Position numbers and translations under genes: made by a program. DNA of 64,000 nt from JBAWWY01 sp037144355 (GTDB lineage: Bacteria; Bacillota; Clostridia; Peptostreptococcales; Anaerovoracaceae), in assembly GCA_037144355.1 (NCBI GenBank), contig JBAWWY010000001.1, forward strand, positions 124,001 to 188,000, in the 5' to 3' direction. Under the pieces are notes generated by a model, which saw only the letters and a list, made by a program, of their open reading frames with translations, was not told the origin of the DNA and did not search any database. Every line of letters starts with the position of its first letter. The stretch's first letter is position 1. Positions 17,267 to 26,696 of this stretch are shown here, piece after piece.

Positions 17267-19888
17267 ATGGAATTTTCTCCAATGATGAAACAATATATGG
17301 AAATAAAAAATATGCATAAGGATTGCATAGTTTTTTTCAGATTAGGTGATTTTTACGAGATGTTTTTCGAGGATGCTCTGATTGCTTCGAAAGTTTTAGA
17401 AATAACTTTAACTGGACGAGATTGTGGGCAGGAGGACAGGGCTCCCATGTGCGGAATTCCTTACCATGCAAGTGAAATCTATATTCAAAAGCTTATTGAC
17501 AAGGGCTTCAAAGTTGCCATCTGTGAGCAAGTTGAAGATCCAAAAGATGTAAAAGGTATTGTCAGAAGAGAAGTTGTAAGAATTGTCACCAAGGGAACTT
17601 TAATGAATCCCGACATGCTTGATTCTTCATATAATAATTATCTGTTATCCATATTTACTGACGATATTGGGGCAGGCATAGCCTATACAGATATTTCCAC
17701 TGGAGAGATTTACTCTACGGAATTCACAAAAGAGAATGTATTTGAAAGACTTCTAAATGAAATTGTTAAAATTGAACCAAGAGAAATAATTTCCAACGCA
17801 TATCTTGCAGAAAATGAAATTCTGGAAGAGATCAATTTTTCATTTGCTGGCAATGTGGAGATAATTGCTGATTATTACAAGAGCGACGTCAAGTCTAATT
17901 CTATCGTTATGGACCAATTCAAGGTTAAATCCCTGGGCGGCTTGGGGTTGTCAGAATCCTACCACTCCACGAAAGCATTGGGGGGTTTGCTTGAATATTT
18001 AAAAGATACACAAAAGCAGAATATATCCAGTCTAGTGAATTTGAAGAATTATTCATCTGATGTACATATGTCCATGGACAGATCCACAATCAAGAATTTG
18101 GAAATATTGGAAACTCTTTATGAAAAGAAACTGGAGGGTTCGCTTCTTCATATACTAGACCATACGCAAACTTCAATGGGATCTAGAAAGCTAAAAAAAT
18201 GGTTGAAAGAACCTCTTTTATCCAGCTTGGAAATATGCAAACGGTTGAATGCTGTTCAAGTAATGGTTGAAGATATATTGCTTAGAAACAATCTAAAAGA
18301 ATCTCTAAAGAGAGTATATGATCTTGAAAGGCTTTCTGGCAAGATTGCCTACGGCAATGCGAATCCCAGGGATTTATCAGCTCTTAAACACTCAATATAT
18401 GTTTTACCTGAGATAAAATCCGAACTGACTGGTTGTGGAGATTTTCTGCTTGAGGAAATAGGGAAGGAAATTCACATATTAAAAGATGTTTTTGATTTAA
18501 TTGAGGATGGAATCATTGAAAACCCATCGATTTCAGTAAAGGACGGCAATATCATAAAGCCAGGTTTCTCAAAAGAATTGGATGAAATGAAATTTTCAAT
18601 TAGAGATGGGCAGTCGTGGATATCCGATTTGGAAAGAATTGAAAGGGAAAGAACCGGAATCAAGAACCTGAAAGTTGGTTTTAATAAAGTATTCGGCTAC
18701 TATATCGACGTCACGCGGTCATATTATGAAATGGTTCCCGACAATTATATCCGAAAACAGACGCTCTCAAATTGTGAGAGGTTCTATACCATTGAACTTA
18801 AAGAAGTTGAATCAAAGGTATTAAATGCTGAATCTAAAATAAACATACTGGAACAGGAGATATTTTCCGATATCAAGGAAATTATTAAAGAAAAAATATC
18901 TTATATTCAAAAGACATCTTCTGCGATTTCTTCTCTCGATGTTCTATTATCTTTTGCCCAGATCAGCCATTTAAATTCATATGTAAAACCAATTGTTTCA
19001 AATGGCAATAGTATTAAAATAATCAAAGGCAGACACCCAGTTGTGGAACAGACAATCAAGGATGGTAATTTCGTTTCTAACGATACTTATCTTGATTCCG
19101 ATACAGATAGCTTATTGCTGATTACCGGGCCTAATATGGCCGGAAAATCCACATATATGAGACAAACAGCGCTTATCATACTCATGGCCCAGATTGGATG
19201 TTATGTTCCTTGTGAAATGGCGGAAATTGGAATAGTAGACAAGATATTCACAAGAATTGGAGCTTCAGACAATCTTTCACAAGGTCAGAGTACTTTCTAT
19301 GTTGAGATGAGCGAACTTGCAAATATTTTAAATACTTTTACAGAAAAAAGCTTTATCATACTTGATGAAATTGGCAGGGGTACCAGCACTTATGATGGTC
19401 TTAGCATTGCTTACGCAGTTGTTGAATATTTGTGCAAGGAAGATTCCAGGCCAAAGGCTATGTTTGCCTCACATTATCATGAATTGACAGAACTTGAAGG
19501 TCAAATCAAAGGTTTGAAAAACTTAAATGTCAGTGTCATTGAAAGGAATGGTTCAATAATCTTCCTTCATAAAATTATTCCAGGATATGCAAGCAGGAGT
19601 TATGGGATACATGTGGCAAGAATAGCCGGGGTTCCATCTATGGTTTTGGAAACTGCAGAAAGAATTCTAAAAGAACTTGAAGTGGATTCCATAAAGCTTT
19701 CCCTCAAAGAAACTTCCCAAAAGCTTGATATGAAAACAGAAACCCAGCAATTATCTTTGTTTAATGCAAATTTGAGTCAGGGAATAATTGATAGGATTAA
19801 GAAATTTGACTTAATGAATTCAACACCATCTTCAATCATCTTGTTAATTGAAGAGATAAGGGACGAATTTAAACAGAAAGGTATCTGA
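17267..19888 (+). CDS. mutS: DNA mismatch repair protein MutS
   Basis: Recognises base mismatches and small loops. The 873-residue protein starts with the mismatch-binding domain (SPMMKQYMEIK...RLGDFYEMFFEDA, containing the Phe-x-Glu wedge DFYEMF). It continues through connector, lever and clamp domains and ends with the ABC ATPase: Walker A GPNMAGKST near residue 622, signature STFYVEMSE and Walker B IILDEIGRGTSTYDG. mutL follows one base later. Confidence 0.97.
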   Translation: MEFSPMMKQYMEIKNMHKDCIVFFRLGDFYEMFFEDALIASKVLEITLTGRDCGQEDRAPMCGIPYHASEIYIQKLIDKGFKVAICEQVEDPKDVKGIVRREVVRIVTKGTLMNPDMLDSSYNNYLLSIFTDDIGAGIAYTDISTGEIYSTEFTKENVFERLLNEIVKIEPREIISNAYLAENEILEEINFSFAGNVEIIADYYKSDVKSNSIVMDQFKVKSLGGLGLSESYHSTKALGGLLEYLKDTQKQNISSLVNLKNYSSDVHMSMDRSTIKNLEILETLYEKKLEGSLLHILDHTQTSMGSRKLKKWLKEPLLSSLEICKRLNAVQVMVEDILLRNNLKESLKRVYDLERLSGKIAYGNANPRDLSALKHSIYVLPEIKSELTGCGDFLLEEIGKEIHILKDVFDLIEDGIIENPSISVKDGNIIKPGFSKELDEMKFSIRDGQSWISDLERIERERTGIKNLKVGFNKVFGYYIDVTRSYYEMVPDNYIRKQTLSNCERFYTIELKEVESKVLNAESKINILEQEIFSDIKEIIKEKISYIQKTSSAISSLDVLLSFAQISHLNSYVKPIVSNGNSIKIIKGRHPVVEQTIKDGNFVSNDTYLDSDTDSLLLITGPNMAGKSTYMRQTALIILMAQIGCYVPCEMAEIGIVDKIFTRIGASDNLSQGQSTFYVEMSELANILNTFTEKSFIILDEIGRGTSTYDGLSIAYAVVEYLCKEDSRPKAMFASHYHELTELEGQIKGLKNLNVSVIERNGSIIFLHKIIPGYASRSYGIHVARIAGVPSMVLETAERILKELEVDSIKLSLKETSQKLDMKTETQQLSLFNANLSQGIIDRIKKFDLMNSTPSSIILLIEEIRDEFKQKGI

Positions 19889-19889
19889 T

Positions 19890-21731
19890 ATGAAAGAACA
19901 TTTTCAAAACAGAATAGTGAAGCTTCCAAAATCAGTGTACGATAAAATAGCTGCCGGGGAAGTAATCGAACGACCAGTTTCCGTAGTAAAGGAACTGATA
20001 GAAAATTCCATCGATGCGGGATCGACTTCAATAGTTGTTGAAATAAAAAAGGGTGGCAAGGAATATATTAGAATTACCGATAATGGGGTTGGTATTGACA
20101 AAGAGGAGATTGAGCTGGCTTTTCAAAGGCATGCCACAAGCAAGATTTCTGTTTTGGCTGATTTGGACCAAATAGCAACTCTTGGATTTCGGGGAGAAGC
20201 GCTCTCAAGCATTGTAGCTGTTTCACATATTGAACTTGTTACCAAGCCTTCATTATCCGAATTTGGTATTCAAGCATTTTTTGAAAATGGAGAAATGGTT
20301 GATTTCAATGAAATTGGCTGTGAAAATGGCACTAGTGTAATAGTAAGAGACCTTTTTTACAATTTGCCGGGACGCTTGAAATTCCTTAAAGCCGACCATG
20401 TTGAAGCCCAATTGATCATAGACCTTGTTACAAAACTTGCCTTGGCAAATGCTGAAATAAATTTTAAACTTATACGCAATGGTAAAATTATATTTTCAAC
20501 CGGTGGGCATAAGAACATAAGATCAAATATTGCCTGCCTATATGAAAAAGAACTGGCTTCATCATTGCTTGAAGTTAATATGGAAAACGTTCTTGGATCT
20601 CTATCTATTTTCTTTACAAATCCAAGCTTTAGTAAATCAAATAGGAAGTTCCAGGTATATTTTGTAAATGGAAGATATGTACATGATAAATTGATTGAGA
20701 AAGCCATATCCTCAGCATTTGCAGAAAGAATGCCAAAAGGCAGGTATCCAGCGGTATTTCTATTTTTGACTATAAATCCTGAGTTGATCGATGTGAATAT
20801 TCATCCATCAAAGTTGGAAATAAAATTTCTAAATGAGAATGTTGTCTTCAATTTTATCGAAAGTGCATTCAAGTCTGGCCTTTCAGAAATGAATTCAATA
20901 CCAAAGATTGAGACGAAAAATTATTTTTCGTTAAATGCTGATTTAAATGAAAACAAGAACGATGGCAATCAAGTTGACATAATAAAGTTATTGGAATCCA
21001 AGCGAGCTTTTGTCAATATTGACCACTCTCATAATGATTCCAAATACCAAGAAGATGCTTATCCGTCAGAAAATGTTCCTATATCATCCAATATCTTTGA
21101 AACTATTAATCGGGGAGATTTCAAACCAGATAATGATGTGATTAATTTAAAAGGCAATATTTCAAATTTAAAAGTGGCAGGAAATATTTTCAACACATAT
21201 ATTTTGGCTTCAGATGCGGAAAACTTCTATATTATCGACCAGCATGCAGCTCACGAAAGGGTATTGTTTGATAGATTGAAAGAAGCATATTTAAACGAGG
21301 TAAAATCTAATCAGGCACTTTTGATTCCCTTGATTATTAACACAAATTATATAATAAATGAAACTCAAAGCAATATATTAGACACTATTATCAAGTTAGG
21401 TTTTGAAATGGAGCCTTTTGGCCAGAGGTCATTCATAGTAAGAAGCATTCCAGCATTCATGTCCATACTAGAATCTGAAATCTTTCTCCATGACTTTCTG
21501 GATAACTTTAATGATGAGCATGCGTTATTGATTGATTCAAAGATAGACAAGCTGATTTCAAATTCATGTAAGAATGCGGTAAAGGCTCATGACATCCTTG
21601 ATATCAAGGAACAAACCAGCTTGATTATTGATTTGGGAAACACGGATAATCCTTTTTCATGTCCTCATGGCAGACCAATAATTTTGAAATTGACTATATC
21701 AGAAATTGAAAAAATGTTTAAAAGGATTTAA
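19890..21731 (+). CDS. mutL: DNA mismatch repair protein MutL
   Basis: GHKL ATPase that couples mismatch recognition to strand incision. The N-terminus has ENSIDAGS, DNGVGI and the ATP-lid GFRGEALSS. The C-terminal half keeps the endonuclease motif of MutH-lacking bacteria, DQHAAHERVLFD, with Asp in place of the usual final Glu, and the metal-site CPHGRP near the end. So it is predicted to be a nicking MutL. Length 613 fits. It is packed between mutS (1 bp) and miaA (5 bp). Confidence 0.95.
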   Translation: MKEHFQNRIVKLPKSVYDKIAAGEVIERPVSVVKELIENSIDAGSTSIVVEIKKGGKEYIRITDNGVGIDKEEIELAFQRHATSKISVLADLDQIATLGFRGEALSSIVAVSHIELVTKPSLSEFGIQAFFENGEMVDFNEIGCENGTSVIVRDLFYNLPGRLKFLKADHVEAQLIIDLVTKLALANAEINFKLIRNGKIIFSTGGHKNIRSNIACLYEKELASSLLEVNMENVLGSLSIFFTNPSFSKSNRKFQVYFVNGRYVHDKLIEKAISSAFAERMPKGRYPAVFLFLTINPELIDVNIHPSKLEIKFLNENVVFNFIESAFKSGLSEMNSIPKIETKNYFSLNADLNENKNDGNQVDIIKLLESKRAFVNIDHSHNDSKYQEDAYPSENVPISSNIFETINRGDFKPDNDVINLKGNISNLKVAGNIFNTYILASDAENFYIIDQHAAHERVLFDRLKEAYLNEVKSNQALLIPLIINTNYIINETQSNILDTIIKLGFEMEPFGQRSFIVRSIPAFMSILESEIFLHDFLDNFNDEHALLIDSKIDKLISNSCKNAVKAHDILDIKEQTSLIIDLGNTDNPFSCPHGRPIILKLTISEIEKMFKRI

Positions 21732-21736
21732 CAATT

Positions 21737-22666
21737 ATGAATAAGAAAGTAATATTTCTGGTTGGTCCAACTGCGGTAGGTAAAACTGAATTTTCTATAG
21801 AATTGGCGCTTATTCTTGATGGCGAAATTGTATCCTCCGACTCCATGCAAATCTATAAATTCATGGATATAGGCAGTGCAAAACCATCTATTTCTGAAAG
21901 AGCTATAGTCAGACATTATCTTGTTGATGAAATCGATCCAAGAGATGATTTTTCGGTTTCACTATATCAGTCATTGGGTAAGAAATATATCAAGGAAATA
22001 TTGGAGCATGGAAAACAGCCTATTGTCGCTGGTGGATCTGGTTTGTACGTGAATTCACTTTTGTATGATATGGATTTTTCAGTCGCATCTTCAAATCAAG
22101 AGCTACGGCAAAAACTGGAAGCCGAGGCAAGTATCCACGGCAAGGAGCACCTCTTTAACAAGCTTGTGGACATTGATCCAATTGGTTCCAAGAAAATACA
22201 TCCAAACAATGCTATCAAAGTTATAAGGGCTTTAGAAGTTTTTTATACGACTGGTACACCAATCAAGCCATTTAGGGAGGCTTTGATCCCTACAAAAGAC
22301 TATGAATATATTATTATTGGTCTTACCATGGATAGGGAAATGCTTTATGATAGAATTAATACCAGGGTTGAAATGCTCTTCAATCAAGGTTTAGTTTCTG
22401 AAGTTGAAAATTTATTGAAATTGGGTTTGACGGAAAGCAACATCTCCATGAAAGGAATAGGCTACAAAGAGGTTATCTCTCTTATAAATGGTGAATGCTC
22501 ACTTGAGGAAGCAAAAATTCTTATTAAAAAAAATACTCGGAAATATGCTAAAAGGCAGATGACTTGGTTCAATTCGCTAGAAAATGTCAAATGGTTCAAT
22601 ATGTCTGAATATGAGGATAAATCCTTATTATTGGAAGAGGTGGCGGTGTGGATAAAAAAACAATAA
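21737..22666 (+). CDS. miaA: tRNA dimethylallyltransferase MiaA
   Basis: Transfers dimethylallyl from DMAPP to A37 of UNN-reading tRNAs, giving the substrate of MiaB. The 309-residue protein has the P-loop VGPTAVGKTEF, then SSDSMQIYKFMDIGSAKPS and GGSGLYVNSLLYD. The C-terminal KNTRKYAKRQMTWF is also characteristic. DMAPP comes from the MEP pathway whose first gene, dxs, is in the same run. The 3' end overlaps the recombinase gene by 19 bp. Confidence 0.97.
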   Translation: MNKKVIFLVGPTAVGKTEFSIELALILDGEIVSSDSMQIYKFMDIGSAKPSISERAIVRHYLVDEIDPRDDFSVSLYQSLGKKYIKEILEHGKQPIVAGGSGLYVNSLLYDMDFSVASSNQELRQKLEAEASIHGKEHLFNKLVDIDPIGSKKIHPNNAIKVIRALEVFYTTGTPIKPFREALIPTKDYEYIIIGLTMDREMLYDRINTRVEMLFNQGLVSEVENLLKLGLTESNISMKGIGYKEVISLINGECSLEEAKILIKKNTRKYAKRQMTWFNSLENVKWFNMSEYEDKSLLLEEVAVWIKKQ

Positions 22667-23775
22667 AATATCACAATAAATCAGATCGCCCAGACAACCT
22701 GGTGAAAAGGGAAAACGATATAATAGAGAAATGTATTGAAATACAAAAGCTTCTCCCGGATTTCATGAAGGGATATTTTATTTATCTGAAAACAAGCGTC
22801 CTACCATTGTCAAGGCTTGCATATCTTAGAGATGTCTCTTTTTTCTGCAATTACATAATTGGAGAGACTGACATTTCAAAAGCTAAGATTATCAAGGATA
22901 TTTCATCTGAAGAATTCGATAAAATAACTTCCAGAGATATCAATTATTTTATTGGAGAGTATTGTACAAGATACAAATCAGAGAGGACAAATCCTCCAAC
23001 AGTATATTCCAATGGAAATAGGTCGCTTTCGAGAAAAAGATCATCGCTATCGGTTCTTTTTAAATATTTATACAGGGATGGGATTGTAACAAAGAATATT
23101 ACTGAAGGTTTTAATCCAATAAAACTTCCTAAGCCAGGCGAAAAAGAGATTAAAATACTTGAGGACGATGAAGTCAAGATAATGCTTGATACTGTTACCA
23201 ATGGAACAAATCTTAGTAAAAAAGAACGAGAATTCTGGGAAATTACCAAGAAAAGAGACAAGGCGATATTAATATTATTTGTCACATACGGTTTAAGATT
23301 ATATGAATTGGAGCATTTGAACCTTTCTTCTTTCAATTTCAGCAGGGGAGAATTTAAAATATATCGAAAACGAGGCAAGGAAGCTGAAATGCCTCTTAAT
23401 AAATCTGTTGAAAAAGTTATAAAGGACTATATGGAAAATGAAAGGCTTCTAATTGAAGGAATTCAGGAAGTAGACAAGGATGCACTGTTCATTTCAATTC
23501 AGGGTGGAAGGCTTACTCAAAGGGCATTGCGTGAACTTGTAAAAAAATATACTGCAAAAGGCATGGGAACATCAAAGGGTGGGGGATACAGCCCACATAA
23601 ACTGAGAGCCACTGCTGCTACTTCGCTAATCAATCAAGGAAACTCAATTTTCGATGTTCAAAATCTATTGGACCATGAAAATGTCACTACAACCCAATTG
23701 TATGCAGCTCATAAAAAGAATTCAAAAAAGGAATTGATAAAGAATTTTGAGTGGCTGGACGAATTTGAAAAATAA
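22648..23775 (+). CDS. Tyrosine recombinase (XerC/XerD-like)
   Basis: A site-specific recombinase of 375 residues. The N-terminal half is a SAM-like core-binding domain. The catalytic domain shows the first arginine in YGLRLYELEHL (about residue 217), HKLRATAATSL (His and second Arg near 315-318), and LDHENVTTTQLYAAH with His and the nucleophilic Tyr near 352. It starts at GTG inside the end of miaA after GAGGTGG. Xer proteins are usually about 300 residues, so this one has extra N-terminal sequence. No phage genes or att repeats lie nearby, so a housekeeping role such as chromosome dimer resolution is plausible but unproven. Confidence 0.85.
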   Translation: MDKKTIKYHNKSDRPDNLVKRENDIIEKCIEIQKLLPDFMKGYFIYLKTSVLPLSRLAYLRDVSFFCNYIIGETDISKAKIIKDISSEEFDKITSRDINYFIGEYCTRYKSERTNPPTVYSNGNRSLSRKRSSLSVLFKYLYRDGIVTKNITEGFNPIKLPKPGEKEIKILEDDEVKIMLDTVTNGTNLSKKEREFWEITKKRDKAILILFVTYGLRLYELEHLNLSSFNFSRGEFKIYRKRGKEAEMPLNKSVEKVIKDYMENERLLIEGIQEVDKDALFISIQGGRLTQRALRELVKKYTAKGMGTSKGGGYSPHKLRATAATSLINQGNSIFDVQNLLDHENVTTTQLYAAHKKNSKKELIKNFEWLDEFEK

Positions 23776-23813
23776 ATTATTAAAACAAATAAATACAAGC
23801 AATGGAGAATGAA

Positions 23814-25112
23814 ATGAAAGATAATAATTTAGTTAACAAGTATATGAATAATAAAATGAATATTTCAGAAGAAGTAATGAAGCTCGTTGAAAAATCTGAG
23901 TTACAGGTTTTTAAGGAATTCAGCGAACTGGATAATATCTTATTCTACAATCAAGTCAAAGTGCTAGATGCATTTCAACAAAATAGAATAAGCGACATGC
24001 ATTTTTCATGGAATACAGGATATGGATACAACGATCCTGGTAGAGAAGCTTTGGAAAAAGTATATTCAACCATATTTTCTACTGAAGCAGCTCTTGTAAG
24101 ACCTATAATTGTAAATGGAACCCATGCGCTTGCTTTGACTTTATCTGGAATATTGCGGCCATCAGACGAGTTGATTTATGCGTCAGGGGCGCCTTATGAC
24201 ACATTGGAGGAAGTGATTGGAATAAGAGGAGAAGGAAAGGGGTCTTTGAAAGATTTTGGAATCGAATATTCGCAAATTGAATTATTGGAGAACGGTAATA
24301 TTGATTTTGTAAATCTTGGAAGAGCAATTTCAAATAAGACTAAGGTCGTTGCACTGCAAAGAGCTACAGGGTATGGATTCAGAAAGGCCATCACAATAGA
24401 TGAAATTCGTGAATGGGTTTCTTTTGTAAAAAATATAAATATGAATATAATTTGCATGGTTGACAATTGCTATGGGGAATTCATAGATATTCTTGAACCA
24501 ACAGATGTTGGAGCAGATGTCATGGCCGGTTCTTTGATCAAAAATCCAGGTGGCGGGCTTGCCTTGTCTGGTGGCTATATAGTTGGAAGACAAGATTTAA
24601 TTGAAAAAATATCCTATCGTATGACTGCACCAGGAATTGGGGGCGAATGTGGTCTGTCATTCGGACAGAATAGAAATATGTTCCAAGGTCTATTTATTGC
24701 TCCAAAGACTGTAAATGGAGCTTTAAAAGGCGCAATCCTTTGCTCAAAAGTATATGAGAATCTTGGATATGAAGTTTGTCCGAAATCAAATGATTCTCGT
24801 AGTGATATAATCCAATCTATAAAATTTGGGAATAAGGAAGCCATCATTGCATTCTGTGAAGGAATACAAGCAGCTGCTCCGATTGATTCGTATGTAGTTC
24901 CTATTCCATGGGATATGCCCGGTTATGAGGACCAGGTAATTATGGCTTCTGGATCTTTTGTACAAGGTTCTTCTATTGAGTTGAGTGCCGACGCTCCAAT
25001 TAGACCCCCATACGTGGCTTATTTCCAAGGTGGCCTGACATATGAACATTCAAAATACGGTGTAATAAAAAGCTTGCAACACTTGATTGATAAAAAAATC
25101 ATTAAACTATAG
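23814..25112 (+). CDS. Methionine gamma-lyase family protein (aluminium-resistance family, YnbB-like)
   Basis: A PLP-dependent protein of the family annotated as aluminium resistance or methionine gamma-lyase-like, common beside mutSL-miaA in Firmicutes. Motifs include FSWNTGYGYNDPGREALEKVYS, RPIIVNGTHALALTLSGIL and the presumed PLP-lysine region GSLIKNPGGGLALSGGYI. The ATG at 23814 is preferred over 23802 because GGAG lies six bases before it and nothing lies before the earlier one; this gives 432 residues. The physiological substrate is not known to me. Confidence 0.88.
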   Translation: MKDNNLVNKYMNNKMNISEEVMKLVEKSELQVFKEFSELDNILFYNQVKVLDAFQQNRISDMHFSWNTGYGYNDPGREALEKVYSTIFSTEAALVRPIIVNGTHALALTLSGILRPSDELIYASGAPYDTLEEVIGIRGEGKGSLKDFGIEYSQIELLENGNIDFVNLGRAISNKTKVVALQRATGYGFRKAITIDEIREWVSFVKNINMNIICMVDNCYGEFIDILEPTDVGADVMAGSLIKNPGGGLALSGGYIVGRQDLIEKISYRMTAPGIGGECGLSFGQNRNMFQGLFIAPKTVNGALKGAILCSKVYENLGYEVCPKSNDSRSDIIQSIKFGNKEAIIAFCEGIQAAAPIDSYVVPIPWDMPGYEDQVIMASGSFVQGSSIELSADAPIRPPYVAYFQGGLTYEHSKYGVIKSLQHLIDKKIIKL

Positions 25113-25148
25113 AAATCTGATCAACTAGTAACTTGAATAGGTGAATTT

Positions 25149-25877
25149 ATGGATTCAAAGATAAAAGCAAAATTTAACAGATATGTTGCCATTTTAAAGC
25201 TATTTGTTCTGTTTGGAATAATTATTGGCTTGTCTATAACTATTACAATATTCGCGCCTGATTTTGCATCAATTTTCCAGGACACAAACAAAGCCAAAGC
25301 GTTTTTGCTTCAGTATAAGGCTGCCAGCATACTTGTGTTTATATTGCTTCAGATTGTTCAGATTGTCGTTGCAATTTTACCTGGCCAAGTACTGCAATTC
25401 GTTGCTGGATATGTTTACAGCTTTGGATTCGGCGTTTTTTGGTCAATGGTCGGTATTATGCTCGGAACAATTATAACCTTTTATCTAGCAAAACTTTTAG
25501 GAAAAGATGCAATGCATATTATCTTCGGGGAGGAAAGAATCACAAAGTTTGTCAATATACTGAATAGCAAGAAAGCATATACTGTAATATTTGTTATTTT
25601 TCTAATTCCCGGAATTCCCAAAGATTTAATAAGTTATGCTGCAGGAATATCTGAAATTGGAATAAAACCTTTACTAGTTCTTTCATTGGTTGGTAGATTC
25701 CCTGCATTAGTTGCAACAATTGCCATGAGCAGGCTGCTTTATAACGGAAGCTATATCGCTCTGGGAATTTTCATCTTCGCAATAATTGTTCTTTTTATTC
25801 TTGGTATATGGAAACGAAGGCATATAACTGAATACATGGATAAAGCTTACACTAAATTAAGCAATTGGTCTTATTGA
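25149..25877 (+). CDS. TVP38/TMEM64 family (VTT domain) membrane protein
   Basis: A 242-residue integral membrane protein. Hydrophobic segments lie near the N-terminus (about 14-38), at about 56-80 and 85-115, and toward the C-terminus (about 200-220). The central re-entrant signature of the VTT/DedA superfamily is visible: AILPGQVLQFVAGYVYSFGFG...GTIITFYLAKLLG and FLIPGIPKDLISYAAG. Members are linked to lipid scrambling or envelope homeostasis. It is last in the collinear block before a gene of different composition. Confidence 0.88.
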   Translation: MDSKIKAKFNRYVAILKLFVLFGIIIGLSITITIFAPDFASIFQDTNKAKAFLLQYKAASILVFILLQIVQIVVAILPGQVLQFVAGYVYSFGFGVFWSMVGIMLGTIITFYLAKLLGKDAMHIIFGEERITKFVNILNSKKAYTVIFVIFLIPGIPKDLISYAAGISEIGIKPLLVLSLVGRFPALVATIAMSRLLYNGSYIALGIFIFAIIVLFILGIWKRRHITEYMDKAYTKLSNWSY

Positions 25878-25913
25878 TGATTTAAATCAAAGTATAAATG
25901 AGGAGGTCGAAAC

Positions 25914-26543
25914 ATGTGTAAAGTATTATTAATTAACGGAAGTCCACATGAGCATGGCTGTACATATACTGCACTCCATGAAGTGGAGATAAAACTGAAT
26001 GAACATCAGATTTCAACAGAAGTGCTTTATCTTGGAGCGAAACCTATTGCAGACTGCATTAACTGTGGTAAATGCCTCAAAACTGGCCACTGCTTTATTA
26101 AGGACAAAGTGAACGAAATTTTAAATCGTTTAAATGAATTCGATGCAATCGTCCTTGGTTCACCAGTTTATTATGCTGGACCAACAGGGTCACTCTGTTC
26201 TTTCTTAGATCGCCTGTTCTATTGCGGTGAAGTCGCTATGGCAGGAAAATTCGGTGCGGCAGTGGTATGCTGTCATCGTGCAGGTTCAACTGCAGCTCTG
26301 GATCGGCTGAACAAATACTTTACCATCTCTAATATGCCTGTAGTTCCTTCCCAATTCTGGAATCTGGTTCACGGTCATACTCCCGAGGACGTCTCCAATG
26401 ATGAAATAGGAATGCAGACGATGCGTGCTTTAGGCGAAAACATGGCATGGCTGCTGAAGATAAAAGAGAGCGGCAAGGCTGCCGGTGTTTCCGCCCCAAA
26501 CTACGAATCGGGCTTCTGTAATAACACACAGAAGGACTCATAA
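25914..26543 (+). CDS. Flavodoxin-like NAD(P)H/FMN oxidoreductase with 4Fe-4S-type cysteine motif
   Basis: A 209-residue flavodoxin-fold protein: LLINGSPHEHGCTYTAL is the FMN phosphate loop and VLGSPVYYAGPTGSLCSFLDRLFY the second flavin contact. Between them lies the compact motif DCINCGKCLKTGHC, like the cluster site of iron-sulfur flavoproteins of anaerobes. It is probably a reductase that handles quinones, oxygen or other acceptors. A strong GAGGAGG precedes the ATG. The last third of the gene is visibly richer in G and C than its neighbours, which suggests later acquisition; no mobile element is attached. Confidence 0.8.
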   Translation: MCKVLLINGSPHEHGCTYTALHEVEIKLNEHQISTEVLYLGAKPIADCINCGKCLKTGHCFIKDKVNEILNRLNEFDAIVLGSPVYYAGPTGSLCSFLDRLFYCGEVAMAGKFGAAVVCCHRAGSTAALDRLNKYFTISNMPVVPSQFWNLVHGHTPEDVSNDEIGMQTMRALGENMAWLLKIKESGKAAGVSAPNYESGFCNNTQKDS

Positions 26544-26627
26544 AAGTAAGGATTAATCATAATTATAACAACTTAGTTAAAACTATCTTTTGCAATTAAC
26601 AGCTAAAAAAAATAATTGAAATAAGCC

Positions 26628-26659
26628 TTTACAAAGAACATATGTTCTGTTAATATAAT
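26628..26659 (+). promoter_or_regulatory. SigA-type promoter of the YneA-like gene
   Basis: TTTACA (26628-26633) and TAATAT (26651-26656) are 17 bp apart; an alternative TATAAT begins at 26654. Both LexA operators overlap or flank this promoter, so repression by LexA would block RNA polymerase. Confidence 0.7.
26636..26647. promoter_or_regulatory. LexA operator (SOS box) 1
   Basis: GAACATATGTTC is a perfect 12-bp palindrome identical to the core of the Firmicute LexA consensus (GAAC-N4-GTTC). It lies between the -35 and -10 elements. Confidence 0.9.
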
Positions 26660-26663
26660 ACTA

Positions 26664-26675
26664 GAACATATGTTC
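26664..26675. promoter_or_regulatory. LexA operator (SOS box) 2
   Basis: A second identical GAACATATGTTC, 28 bp from the first (centre to centre), lies just past the -10 at the expected transcript start. Confidence 0.9.
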
Positions 26676-26696
26676 TTATTTTGTGAGGTGAATGAT

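Noticed and set aside
22648..23775. Prophage or integrative element around the tyrosine recombinase
   Set aside because: No excisionase, phage genes, tRNA target or flanking repeats; all neighbours are housekeeping genes in normal Firmicute order.
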